Assembly: GCA_020725265.1 (NCBI GenBank)
Contig: DYFK01000001.1
Span: forward strand, 330,715 to 394,714
Origin: Hydrogenophilus sp.
Lineage (GTDB): Bacteria > Pseudomonadota > Gammaproteobacteria > Burkholderiales > Thiobacillaceae
Direction: 5' to 3'
Length of the DNA: 64,000 nucleotides
The translations under genes were made by a program, and so were the position numbers. Under the pieces are notes generated by a model that ran no database searches, was not told the DNA's origin, and was given only the letters and a program-made list of their open reading frames with translations. Below, piece after piece: positions 20,029 to 28,097 of the stretch (positions are counted from its first letter, which is position 1; each line of letters opens with the position of its first letter).

Positions 20029-21579
20029 ATGAACACCCGCGACGCCTACGCCCTGCGCGCCCAGGCCCAGCGTAACCGCCATCCGGCCCGACCGGCCGGT
20101 CACGCGCCCTACGGTCTAGGAACCCCGGCGGCCAACCTCCAGGCCCGGCCGGCGGACAAGCCGGCGGGCGCCGGCGAGCCGAGTCCGCGTCATCCGCTGG
20201 CGGACCGGGCCATGAACGCCCGCCTGGCCCACTGCGAGGATTCGGTGAAGGGGCGCTTCGACGCCATCGTGCCCACGCTCAAGTCTCTGTCGGCCCTGCA
20301 ACATCTGGAGGATTTCCCCGCCCAGGCCCAACGGATCGCCGGGGAGCGGCTGGGTTACCCCCTGCCCGCCGTCATCCTGGAGGATGCCTGGGTGGGCGGA
20401 CTGGACCTGAAGGCCTTGTACGCCCACTGCGCGTTCGAGTCCCTGAAGGCCGCCGTCGATCAGTTCGCGCGGGACATCAAGGCACAACTGGAAGTGGTGC
20501 GGGACACCCGCAACTTCTTCCTGGACTGCGGCTACCACGCGGTCGACATCAGCCCCTGCGCGGACGGCCGGCTGAAGGGTCTGAGCCGCTACATCCTGCG
20601 CCTGCCGCTGACCTCCCTGACCCGGCGCAAGGCCTACGCCGGCGCCCTGTTCGACGTGGAGACCGACGTGCGCCACTGGGGCGCCACCGAACTGCGCCGC
20701 TTCCGCGAAGGCGTGCCGACCACGGCGGACGCCGGCACCCGCTATCTCAAGATCGCGGTGTACCACACCAGTTCGTCCGATCCCTGCCATGAAGGCTGCG
20801 CCGCCCACGGCAGCAACGAGACCCGCGCCATCGAGGCGGCCCTGGAGCGGCTCGGCCAATTCCGTCAGGCCATCGAGAACAGTTTCTGCTGCGGCGCCAG
20901 CACGGACATCCTGCTGATCGGCGTGGATACCGATACCGACGCCATCAAGGTGCACATCCCGGACGCCAAGGGGGAGCTTTCCGCCCACCGCTTCGTGGAC
21001 AACGCCGTCCTCTACCGGGAAACCGCCCGCCTGTCCGGCGACTCCGCCCGCGCGGCGGTGTACGAGGCGATCCGCGCCACCAGCCGCAAGGACGGCTGGG
21101 GCGCCGGCCACGGCGAGCCACACGACGGCATGCGCCGGCTGATCGGCAACCTGCTGGTGAACAACTTCTCCCAGATCGAGTACGTCAACGATCTGTACGA
21201 CGGCCGCTACCCGGACATCGGCCATGCCGAGCGCTACATCAGCGTGGGCGACGGCTTCGAGGAAGTGCAGATGCGGAACGTGGCCTACTACGCCCACCTG
21301 CATACCGTCGAGGAAGGCGCGGCGGACATGGACGTCGGCATCAAGATCTTCAAGGGCCTGAACGTCAAACATGGCCTGCCCATCCCGGTGGCCATCCATT
21401 ACCGCTATGACGCCAAGGTGCCCGGTGCCCGCGAGCGGGCGGCGGCCAAGGCCCGCCGGGTGCGCGATGCCATCCGCGCCCGTTATCCGGATCTGGCCGC
21501 CCAGGGCCTGCTGGCCTGCTGGCTGTCGGTGCAGGACCTGCCCACCGGCAGTCCCATCGAGGAGGTGAGCGAATCATGA
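20029..21579 (+). CDS. csoSCA: Carboxysomal carbonic anhydrase CsoSCA
   Basis: This 516-residue shell-associated beta-type carbonic anhydrase turns bicarbonate to CO2 inside the carboxysome. Active-site residues are in place: zinc ligands Cys177 (SPCADGR), His246 (YHTSSSDP) and Cys257 (HEGCAAHG), and the Asp179/Arg181 dyad, each four positions later than in the H. neapolitanus enzyme. The N-terminal 60 residues are basic and disordered, as expected for the RuBisCO/shell-binding tail. It starts 15 bases after csoS2 and overlaps csoS4A by four bases. Confidence 0.96.
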   Translation: MNTRDAYALRAQAQRNRHPARPAGHAPYGLGTPAANLQARPADKPAGAGEPSPRHPLADRAMNARLAHCEDSVKGRFDAIVPTLKSLSALQHLEDFPAQAQRIAGERLGYPLPAVILEDAWVGGLDLKALYAHCAFESLKAAVDQFARDIKAQLEVVRDTRNFFLDCGYHAVDISPCADGRLKGLSRYILRLPLTSLTRRKAYAGALFDVETDVRHWGATELRRFREGVPTTADAGTRYLKIAVYHTSSSDPCHEGCAAHGSNETRAIEAALERLGQFRQAIENSFCCGASTDILLIGVDTDTDAIKVHIPDAKGELSAHRFVDNAVLYRETARLSGDSARAAVYEAIRATSRKDGWGAGHGEPHDGMRRLIGNLLVNNFSQIEYVNDLYDGRYPDIGHAERYISVGDGFEEVQMRNVAYYAHLHTVEEGAADMDVGIKIFKGLNVKHGLPIPVAIHYRYDAKVPGARERAAAKARRVRDAIRARYPDLAAQGLLACWLSVQDLPTGSPIEEVSES

Positions 21580-21851
21580 AGATCATGCAAGTCGAGAAGA
21601 CCCTGGTGTCCACCAACCGCATCGCCGACCTGGGCCACCGGCCCCTGCTGGTGGTGCGCGAGAAGGCGGGCGGCGGGCGCCAGGTGGCGGTGGACGCCAT
21701 CGGCTGCATCCCCGGCGACTGGGTGATCTGCGTCGGCTCCTCGGCCGCCCGGGAAGCCGCCGGCAGCAAGGAATACCCGTCGGATCTCACCATCGTCGGG
21801 ATCATCGACCACTGGCAGGCCGAGGAAGCCCAAGGCGGAGGGAAATCCTGA
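21576..21851 (+). CDS. csoS4A: Carboxysome pentameric vertex protein CsoS4A
   Basis: This 91-residue EutN/CcmL-family protein (MKIMQVEKTLVSTNRI, GCIPGDWVICVGSSAAREA, SDLTIVGIIDHW) forms the pentamers that close the shell vertices. Its ATG overlaps the csoSCA stop (ATGA) and its stop shares one base with the csoS4B start, so the three are translationally coupled. Confidence 0.96.
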   Translation: MKIMQVEKTLVSTNRIADLGHRPLLVVREKAGGGRQVAVDAIGCIPGDWVICVGSSAAREAAGSKEYPSDLTIVGIIDHWQAEEAQGGGKS

Positions 21852-22102
21852 TGGAAATCATGCAGGTGCGCTCCGAACTGGTGGCCACCCGGCGCGTGGC
21901 GGGGCTGAAGAACCACTCCCTGCGCGTACTGGCGGATGCCAAGGGCGGCTTGTCCGTGGCTTGCGACCCGGTCGGCGTGCCGCCGGGCAAATGGGTGTTC
22001 ACCGTGAGCGGCTCCGCCGCCCGGTACGCGGTCGGCGATGCCAAGGTTCTTACCGACCTGACCATCGCCGGAATCATCGATCAATGGGATCCGGCAACCT
22101 GA
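21851..22102 (+). CDS. csoS4B: Carboxysome pentameric vertex protein CsoS4B
   Basis: This 83-residue paralogue of CsoS4A (MEIMQVRSELVATRRVAGL, PPGKWVFTVSGSAARYAVG, LTIAGIIDQW) is the second, minor vertex protein. It is one base-overlapped with csoS4A and followed after 63 bases by the first csoS1, which has its own strong ribosome-binding site, consistent with much higher shell hexamer output. Confidence 0.96.
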   Translation: MEIMQVRSELVATRRVAGLKNHSLRVLADAKGGLSVACDPVGVPPGKWVFTVSGSAARYAVGDAKVLTDLTIAGIIDQWDPAT

Positions 22103-22165
22103 TCGCCGGAGTTTTTTCAACCAACTGTTTCAACCGTGCTTTTTTAAACCGTAAGGAGAACTGAA

Positions 22166-22459
22166 ATGGCTGCTGTGACCGGAATTGCTCTTGGAATGAT
22201 CGAAACCCGCGGTCTGGTGCCCGCGATTGAAGCCGCGGATGCCATGACCAAGGCGGCTGAAGTCCGCCTGGTGGGCCGTGAATTTGTTGGTGGCGGCTAC
22301 GTCACCGTCATGGTGCGCGGCGAGACCGGTGCCGTGAACGCGGCGGTGCGCGCTGGCGCGGACGCCTGCGAGCGGGTCGGCGACGGCCTGGTCGCCGCCC
22401 ACATCATCGCCCGCGTGCATTCGGAAGTGGAAGGCGTGCTGCCCCAAGCCGCCGCCTGA
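22166..22459 (+). CDS. csoS1C: Carboxysome shell hexamer CsoS1, copy 1
   Basis: This 97-residue single-domain BMC protein ([22 protein letters not shown] is the domain start; [19 protein letters not shown] follows) forms the hexameric facets of the alpha-carboxysome. An AAGGAGAA site precedes the ATG. Residues 1-93 are identical to copy 3. The C/A/B letter is by position only. Confidence 0.93.
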   Translation: MAAVTGIALGMIETRGLVPAIEAADAMTKAAEVRLVGREFVGGGYVTVMVRGETGAVNAAVRAGADACERVGDGLVAAHIIARVHSEVEGVLPQAAA

Positions 22460-22495
22460 GCTGGATCTGACCTGATCGACTGAAGGAGAAATGAA

Positions 22496-22792
22496 ATGGC
22501 TGAAGTGACTGGAATTGCCCTGGGCATGATCGAAACCCGTGGCCTGGTGCCCGCCATCGAGGCGGCCGACGCCATGACCAAGGCCGCCGAGGTGCGCCTG
22601 ATCGGCCGCCAGTTCGTCGGCGGCGGCTACGTCACCGTGCTGGTGCGCGGCGAGACCGGCGCGGTCAACGCCGCCGTCCGCGCCGGCGCGGACGCCTGCG
22701 AGCGGGTCGGCGACGGACTGGTGGCCGCCCACATCATCGCCCGTGTCCACTCCGAGGTGGAAGGCATCCTGCCCAAGGCGCCGAGCGCATGA
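22496..22792 (+). CDS. csoS1A: Carboxysome shell hexamer CsoS1, copy 2
   Basis: This 98-residue BMC-domain shell protein differs from copies 1 and 3 by a few conservative changes (Glu3, Ile36, Gln39, Leu49, Ile91 instead of Ala, Val, Glu, Met, Val) and ends LPKAPSA. It has its own AAGGAGAA site. The letter is assigned by gene order. Confidence 0.93.
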   Translation: MAEVTGIALGMIETRGLVPAIEAADAMTKAAEVRLIGRQFVGGGYVTVLVRGETGAVNAAVRAGADACERVGDGLVAAHIIARVHSEVEGILPKAPSA

Positions 22793-22853
22793 GGCAGAAG
22801 GCGCGGGATGGGCGCGTCCCACCCGCGCGTACCCGATTTGAAGGAGAACTGAA

Positions 22854-23186
22854 ATGGCTGCTGTGACCGGAATTGCTCTTGGAATGATCGAAACCCGTGG
22901 CCTGGTGCCCGCCATCGAGGCGGCCGACGCCATGACCAAGGCGGCGGAAGTGCGCCTGGTGGGGCGCGAATTCGTCGGTGGCGGTTACGTCACCGTCATG
23001 GTGCGCGGCGAGACCGGCGCCGTGAACGCGGCGGTGCGCGCCGGCGCGGACGCCTGCGAGCGGGTCGGCGACGGCCTGGTCGCCGCTCACATCATCGCCC
23101 GCGTGCATTCGGAAGTCGAAGGCGTGCTGCCCGGCTCGCCCAACGCCGGCGGCGGCGGGCGGGATGGCGAGGTCGCGCGGAGCTGA
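22854..23186 (+). CDS. csoS1B: Carboxysome shell hexamer CsoS1 with C-terminal tail, copy 3
   Basis: This 110-residue BMC-domain protein is identical to copy 1 through about residue 93, then carries a Gly-rich, charged tail ([17 protein letters not shown]), matching the longer CsoS1B type. Its first 40 or so coding bases and its AAGGAGAACTGAA leader are also identical to copy 1, which points to recent duplication or gene conversion. Confidence 0.93.
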   Translation: MAAVTGIALGMIETRGLVPAIEAADAMTKAAEVRLVGREFVGGGYVTVMVRGETGAVNAAVRAGADACERVGDGLVAAHIIARVHSEVEGVLPGSPNAGGGGRDGEVARS

Positions 23187-23196
23187 GGGCCGGATC

Positions 23197-23673
23197 ATGT
23201 GGGCGAATCCTCGTCTCGCGGGCTACCTGACCCAGGCGCTGGACCATGAATTTTCCGTGGTGCAGCAATACCTGACCCAGGCCTGCCTGTGCGAACTCTG
23301 GGGCGAAGCGGGCCTGGCGGCCTACTTCCGCAAGGAGGCCAACGAGGAACAGGGCCACGCCGCCCGGCTCATCGGCCACCTGCTCAGCCTGGGTCTGGCC
23401 CCCAACGGCACCCGCTTGAAGCCGGTGCGCCCGGGCCGGGACCTGCGCGAGATGCTGCTGCTGGACCGGGGCCTGGAACTGGACGCGGTGCGGCTCTACC
23501 AGGATGCCCTGCATTACGCCCGGCGCTGCCGGGACGAAGTGGCGGCGACCCTGTTCGCCGAGCTGCTGGCGGATGAGCAAGGCCACTTGGCGGAGCTGGA
23601 CCGCATGTTGTCGGAACTGGATGAGAAGGGTTGCGACCCGGTGCGTTTTCTAGAGGAGATATGCCATGTCTGA
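23197..23673 (+). CDS. Carboxysome-operon bacterioferritin-like protein
   Basis: This is a 158-residue four-helix ferritin-like protein of the kind found downstream of csoS1 genes. Ferroxidase ligands line up with Bfr: Glu in DHEFSVVQQY, Glu and His in NEEQGHAARL, Glu in RGLELDAV, Glu and His in ADEQGHLAEL. The haem-ligand Met of Bfr (EEMHHAD) is Gln here, so it probably binds no haem. The start MWANPRL at 23197 avoids overlap with csoS1. It overlaps the acRAF-like gene by eight bases. Its role in the carboxysome is unknown. Confidence 0.85.
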   Translation: MWANPRLAGYLTQALDHEFSVVQQYLTQACLCELWGEAGLAAYFRKEANEEQGHAARLIGHLLSLGLAPNGTRLKPVRPGRDLREMLLLDRGLELDAVRLYQDALHYARRCRDEVAATLFAELLADEQGHLAELDRMLSELDEKGCDPVRFLEEICHV

Positions 23674-23947
23674 CACCCCTCCCGCCGGCTGGCAGGTGCA
23701 AGCCAGGCCCCCGGCGATGACCCGGCGTTTCGATTTTCCCGACTACGCCGCCACCCGGGATTTCCTGGACGGCCTGACCAAGCTGTCGGAAGCGAGCGGC
23801 TACTACCCGGATCTGAACTTCGCCAAGACTCACGTCAACGTCAGCGTGGCGGCCAGGGACGAAGTCCTGGGGCCGAACGAATACGCCTTCGCCAGCCAGG
23901 TGGACGTCCTGGCCGCCACTCCGCCCGTCAACCTCGCGACGGGTTGA
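23666..23947 (+). CDS. Pterin-dehydratase-like RuBisCO assembly factor (acRAF)
   Basis: This 93-residue protein has the pterin-4a-carbinolamine dehydratase fold (FDFPDYAATRDFLDGLTKLSEASGYY is the helix segment). Where true dehydratases have the catalytic His-His-Pro, this protein reads Tyr-Tyr-Pro (SGYYPDLNF), so it is not expected to dehydrate pterins. This matches acRAF, a chaperone-like factor for form IA RuBisCO in carboxysome operons. It is encoded here although RuBisCO itself is not, and overlaps the preceding gene by eight bases. Confidence 0.85.
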   Translation: MSDTPPAGWQVQARPPAMTRRFDFPDYAATRDFLDGLTKLSEASGYYPDLNFAKTHVNVSVAARDEVLGPNEYAFASQVDVLAATPPVNLATG

Positions 23948-23951
23948 GACC

Positions 23952-24608
23952 GTGGCTGCCTGGGTGCTGGCGCTGGCCAACCTCAAGGGCGGCTGCGGCA
24001 AGACCACGCTGGCACTGAATCTGGCCGCCGGCCTCGCCCGGCGAGACAGCGTGGGCCTGGTCGACGCCGACCCACAAGGGGCCATGCGCCACTGGGTAGC
24101 CTGGGGCGACGAGGAAAACGACGCCAGCGGCGACCGCGACTTGCCCCGGGTGCTGGCCGGCGGCGCCGACCCCCTGGGGGCCATCGCCCGGGCCGCCAGG
24201 AACCACGAACGGGTGATTGTGGACTGTCCACCCTCGCTGGACATGGCCGTTACCCGGCGGGTGCTGGAGCGGGCGCGGGCGGTGCTGATTCCGGTGTTGC
24301 CCTCGCCGCTGGACCTGTGGGCCAGCGCCGAGACGGTGGCGGTGGTGCGCCAGGCCCGCCAGGCCAATCCGGAGCTGAAGGCCTGGCTGCTGGTGAACCA
24401 GGCGGAACCGGGCAGCGCGCTCAGCCGGGCCATGGGCGCCGCGCTGGCGGGGCTGGATTTGCCCGCCCTGGGTTGCGTGGTGCGGCGCCGGGCGGCCTTC
24501 CGCGCCGCCGCCGTGGAGGGTGTCAGCGTTTACCAACTTGGTTTTCGCGGCCGCGAGGCGGCGCGGGAGATCGATCAGGTGATCCGAGCGATCACGGAAC
24601 AGGAGTAA
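23952..24608 (+). CDS. mcdA: Carboxysome-positioning ParA-type ATPase McdA
   Basis: This 218-residue ParA/MinD-family ATPase spaces carboxysomes over the nucleoid. The deviant Walker A KGGCGKTT includes the signature Lys; VDADPQGAMRHW and VIVDCPPSLD supply the Walker A' and B regions. The start is GTG at 23952, four bases after the acRAF stop. Its partner McdB follows after seven bases. ParA involved in plasmid partition is excluded by context. Confidence 0.9.
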   Translation: MAAWVLALANLKGGCGKTTLALNLAAGLARRDSVGLVDADPQGAMRHWVAWGDEENDASGDRDLPRVLAGGADPLGAIARAARNHERVIVDCPPSLDMAVTRRVLERARAVLIPVLPSPLDLWASAETVAVVRQARQANPELKAWLLVNQAEPGSALSRAMGAALAGLDLPALGCVVRRRAAFRAAAVEGVSVYQLGFRGREAAREIDQVIRAITEQE

Positions 24609-24615
24609 CGGGACC

Positions 24616-24810
24616 ATGAGCAAACTGGAAGACAAACTGAGCGCCAGCCTCAAGCCGGCCAGAAGCAAGCCCACACCGGTGGCCAAGCCGGCGTCCAGGC
24701 CCACCACCAAGGACCGTGCCCCGGTACCCCGGGAGCAGGCGCCCGCGCCGGCCGGCGACAAGGATGACGTGACGCGCCCCCTGCATCCCCGCCGGGTCTG
24801 GCCGGACTGA
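24616..24810 (+). CDS. mcdB: Carboxysome-positioning adaptor McdB (type 2, short)
   Basis: This 64-residue basic, Pro-rich, disordered protein ends HPRRVWPD. A small disordered protein with a conserved tryptophan near the C-terminus next to McdA is the hallmark of alpha-carboxysome McdB, which links the shell to the ATPase. GGGACC precedes the ATG. It is at the short end of the family. Confidence 0.8.
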   Translation: MSKLEDKLSASLKPARSKPTPVAKPASRPTTKDRAPVPREQAPAPAGDKDDVTRPLHPRRVWPD

Positions 24811-24818
24811 GGTGGCCT

Positions 24819-25055
24819 GTGTCCGAACACGAGCCACTCGCCAACGCCCCTGGCGATCCGCTCTGGGCACGCCTGTTGTTCGGCGACGAACCCTGGGTGA
24901 TGCTGTCGGTCCTGCTGGCCTGCGGGTTGATCACCTTGATCCTGTCGCGGGAGGCGGTGCCCGCCATTCTGGCGGTGGTGCTGGCGGGCCTGGCCGCGAA
25001 CGCCGGGTGCTCGCGCCTCGCCAAATCGACTGACGAGAACGAAACACGGACATGA
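24819..25055 (+). CDS. Small two-helix membrane protein, unknown
   Basis: This 78-residue protein has two hydrophobic stretches (WVMLSVLLACGLITLILS and AVPAILAVVLAGLAANAG) joined by a short SRE turn, with both tails polar. The GTG at 24819 follows AGGTGG. It overlaps the SulP gene by four bases (ATGA), so the two are coupled and it may be an accessory subunit of that transporter. I do not recognise the family. Confidence 0.7.
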   Translation: MSEHEPLANAPGDPLWARLLFGDEPWVMLSVLLACGLITLILSREAVPAILAVVLAGLAANAGCSRLAKSTDENETRT

Positions 25056-27145
25056 AACCCGTCGCCAAACCGATCTGGCGGGCCTGGTTGCCCTTCCTCG
25101 ACTGGTTCCCCATGAGCGGGGTCCAGATCCGCGCCGATCTGCTCGCGGGCCTGACCGTCGCCCTGGTGCTGATTCCCCAGTCCATGGCCTACGCCCAGCT
25201 CGCCGGCATGCCTTCCTATTACGGCCTGTATGCCGCCTTCCTGCCAGTCATGGTAGGGGCGCTATGGGGCTCCTCGCGACAGCTCTCCACCGGGCCGGTG
25301 GCCATCGTCGCCCTGCTCACCGCCTCGGCGCTGGCGCCGCTGGCGGCGTCCGGATCGGAACAGTACATTGCCCTGGCCATCCTGCTGGCCCTGATGGTGG
25401 GTGCCATCCAGCTCGCCCTCGGCCTGTTCCGTCTGGGCGCCATCGTCAATCTGCTGTCGCATCCGGTGATCATCGGTTTCACCAACGCGGCGGCCATCAT
25501 CATCGCGCTGTCACAGCTCAACAAGCTGCTGGGCGTGCCCATGAGCCGCAGTGAGAATTTCCTCAGCGATATCTGGGGCGTGCTACGGCAAGCGGACGAG
25601 ACCCACTGGCCGACCCTGGCCATGGGCGCGGGCGCCCTGGCGCTCATGCTACTGATGAAGCGCTATCTGCCGCGCTGGCCCAACGTGCTGGTGGCGGTGG
25701 CGCTGGCCACGCTGCTGAGCTGGCAGCTCGGCTTCGAGCGTCTGCGCACGGTGGCTCCGGAAGCGGTACGCGACGCGGCCACGCAAACCCTGGTGGCTGA
25801 TTATCTGGCCGGCCGGCAGCGCATCGCCGGTCTGGAGGCGGAAGTGGCCGGAGCCCGCGCCGCCCTGGCGCGGGCCTCCACCGAAAGCGGCGGCGAACTC
25901 GCCCGGAGGGCGCGCCAGGCCGAACTGGAATACCGGCTGGACTTGGCGCGAGCCCACCTGGAGGAAGCCGTCCGCGAGAACCAGGCGCGATTCAAGTCCC
26001 TGGCGGGCATGCGTTTCGTGCTGGTGGATGACGGCCGGGGAGGCGGGCAACTGTACGGCGAAGCCGGCGCGCCCGCTGGCGCCGGCCGCGCCGAGGTCTG
26101 GCGGCTGAAGAAGCTGGACGACGATGGCTTGCGCCTCACCGGCGGCGGCGAGGTGGTAGGCGCCATCCCGCCCGGCCTGCCCAGCCTGTCCGTGCCCAAG
26201 ATGGGGTGGTCCGACTTCACCGCCCTGCTCTCCGCCGCCCTGGTGATCTCGCTGGTGGCGTTCATGGAAGCCATTTCCATCGCCAAGGCGATGGCCGCCC
26301 GGACCCGCGCCCGTATCGATCCCAACCGCGAGCTGGTGGGCCAGGGCCTGGCCAACATCGTCGGCGCCGCTTCGCAGTCCTTTCCGGTCAGCGGTTCGTT
26401 CTCGCGCTCCGCCGTGAACCTCAACGCCGGCGCGGTCACCGGCCTGTCCTCGGTGTTCGCCGGCCTGCTGGTGCTGCTCACCCTGCTGTTCCTGACCAGC
26501 CTGCTCTACCACCTGCCCCAGGCGGTGCTGGCGGCGGTGATCATGCTGGCGGTGCTGGGCCTCATCAATCCGGGCGCCATGCGCCACGCCTGGCATACCC
26601 ATCGCCACGACGGCCTGGCCGCCCTGGTCACCTTCATCGCCACCCTGGCCTTCGCGCCCCACCTGGACATGGGCATCCTGTTCGGCGCGGTGGTGGCCAT
26701 CGCCCTGTTCCTGCACCGGCGCATGCGTCCCCGCGGCGAGATCCTGGGCCAGCACCCCGACGGCGTGCTGGGCGGGCTGGACACCCATGGCCTCGCGCCC
26801 ATCAGCCAGAAAGTGGTGCCGGTGCGCTTCGATGGCGAGCTCACCTTCGTCAACGTGTCCTATTTCGAGGACATGCTGCTGGAGGCGGTGCGCCGCTTCC
26901 CGGAGGCCCAGGCCATCCTGCTGATCGGCAGCAGCATCAACGAGATCGACGTGTCCGGCGAGGAGAAGCTCACCGACCTCGCGCGGCGCCTCGAGCAAAG
27001 CGGCGTGAAGCTGTACCTGAGCGGCCTGAAGAAACAGGTGCTGGAGGTTCTGGAGCGCGCGGAGATCCACAAGACCCTGCCGCCGGAGCGCATCTTCCGC
27101 TCCAAGGAACAGGCCCTGAAGACCCTGCTGGCCCGCTACGGATAG
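25052..27145 (+). CDS. SulP-family anion (probable bicarbonate) transporter with coiled-coil insertion
   Basis: This 697-residue inner-membrane protein belongs to SulP (SLC26). Seen are the N-terminal LLAGLTVALVLIPQSMAYA, the anion-site region SGSFSRSAVNLNAG and a C-terminal STAS domain (VRFDGELTFVNVSYFEDMLLE, INEIDVSGEEKL). Between residues about 230 and 366 sits a polar insertion of about 135 residues with a long heptad-like Leu/Ala/Glu/Arg segment, which makes it much longer than BicA. Being in the carboxysome operon beside sbtA/sbtB, it most likely imports bicarbonate rather than sulfate; this is inference. Confidence 0.88.
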   Translation: MKPVAKPIWRAWLPFLDWFPMSGVQIRADLLAGLTVALVLIPQSMAYAQLAGMPSYYGLYAAFLPVMVGALWGSSRQLSTGPVAIVALLTASALAPLAASGSEQYIALAILLALMVGAIQLALGLFRLGAIVNLLSHPVIIGFTNAAAIIIALSQLNKLLGVPMSRSENFLSDIWGVLRQADETHWPTLAMGAGALALMLLMKRYLPRWPNVLVAVALATLLSWQLGFERLRTVAPEAVRDAATQTLVADYLAGRQRIAGLEAEVAGARAALARASTESGGELARRARQAELEYRLDLARAHLEEAVRENQARFKSLAGMRFVLVDDGRGGGQLYGEAGAPAGAGRAEVWRLKKLDDDGLRLTGGGEVVGAIPPGLPSLSVPKMGWSDFTALLSAALVISLVAFMEAISIAKAMAARTRARIDPNRELVGQGLANIVGAASQSFPVSGSFSRSAVNLNAGAVTGLSSVFAGLLVLLTLLFLTSLLYHLPQAVLAAVIMLAVLGLINPGAMRHAWHTHRHDGLAALVTFIATLAFAPHLDMGILFGAVVAIALFLHRRMRPRGEILGQHPDGVLGGLDTHGLAPISQKVVPVRFDGELTFVNVSYFEDMLLEAVRRFPEAQAILLIGSSINEIDVSGEEKLTDLARRLEQSGVKLYLSGLKKQVLEVLERAEIHKTLPPERIFRSKEQALKTLLARYG

Positions 27146-27149
27146 GACC

Positions 27150-28094
27150 ATGAGTTTCGAGCCGGTGGTGTTGTTCTTCCTGCTGGGCGTGGCCGCCGGC
27201 CTGGCCCGTTCGGATCTGAAGATCCCGTCCAGCATCTACGATGCCCTTTCCATCTACCTGCTGCTGGCCATCGGCCTCAAGGGCGGGGTGAAGCTCGCCG
27301 AACACGCCGATGCCGGCATGCTGGTGGACGGCGCCTTCATCGTCCTGGCCGGCGCCCTGATCCCGTTGATCGCCTTCCCCATCCTGCGCTGGCTGGGGCG
27401 CATGAACCGGGCCGATTCCGCTTCCATCGCCGCCCATTACGGTTCGGTCAGCGTGGTCACCTTCTCGGTGGGGGTGACCTTCCTGGCCCAGGAGGCCCAG
27501 GCTTACGAGGGCTACATGATCGTCTTCCTGGTGCTGCTGGAAATGCCCGCGCTGATCATCGGCGTGCTGCTCGCCCGCCATGGCCAGGGAACGGTGAAAT
27601 GGGGCAAGCTGCTGCACGAGGTGTTCTTCGGCAAGAGCATCTTCCTGCTGGCGGGCGGGCTGGTGATCGGCTACCTGGCCGGATCGGAAGGCATCCAGCC
27701 GCTCGACAAGCTGTTCTTCGACCTGTTCAAGGGCGTGCTGGCCCTGTTCCTGTTGGAGATGGGCCTGGTCGCCGCCGGTCGGCTGGCGGACCTACGCGCC
27801 CACGGCGCGTTCCTGATCGGCTTCGCCATGGTCATGCCCCTGATCGCCGGTCTGCTGGGCACCCTGGTGGGCTGGAGCCTGGATCTCTCGGTCGGCGGCA
27901 CCCTGCTGCTGGCCACGCTCTATGCCAGCGCTTCCTACATCGCCGCGCCGGCGGCCATGCGCATCGCCGTGCCGGAGGCCAATCCGGGCCTGTCCATCGG
28001 CGCCGCCCTGGGGGTTACCTTCCCGTTCAACCTGTTCGTCGGCATTCCGGTGTATTACTGGATGGCCCAGACCATGCACCGTATCGGAGGCTGA
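27150..28094 (+). CDS. sbtA: SbtA-type sodium-dependent bicarbonate transporter
   Basis: This 314-residue protein has about ten membrane helices in two inverted halves, with the family features LKIPSSIYDALSIYLLLAIGLKGG near the start (given in part), ADSASIAAHYGSVSVVTF and the second-half ATLYASASYIAAPAAMR. SbtA is a high-affinity Na/HCO3 symporter. It lies four bases after the SulP gene and three before the PII-like gene, the usual sbtA-sbtB pairing. Confidence 0.9.
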   Translation: MSFEPVVLFFLLGVAAGLARSDLKIPSSIYDALSIYLLLAIGLKGGVKLAEHADAGMLVDGAFIVLAGALIPLIAFPILRWLGRMNRADSASIAAHYGSVSVVTFSVGVTFLAQEAQAYEGYMIVFLVLLEMPALIIGVLLARHGQGTVKWGKLLHEVFFGKSIFLLAGGLVIGYLAGSEGIQPLDKLFFDLFKGVLALFLLEMGLVAAGRLADLRAHGAFLIGFAMVMPLIAGLLGTLVGWSLDLSVGGTLLLATLYASASYIAAPAAMRIAVPEANPGLSIGAALGVTFPFNLFVGIPVYYWMAQTMHRIGG

Positions 28095-28097
28095 CCC

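Noticed and set aside
17695..20103. Long open frame on the minus strand opposite csoS2 (about 800 codons)
   Set aside because: It is a shadow of the GC-rich, repetitive csoS2 reading frame; no domain is recognisable and the repeats mirror those of CsoS2.
23952..24810. ParA and small basic protein as a plasmid or prophage partition system
   Set aside because: They lie inside the carboxysome operon and the small protein has the C-terminal Trp motif of McdB; no parS or replication gene is seen.
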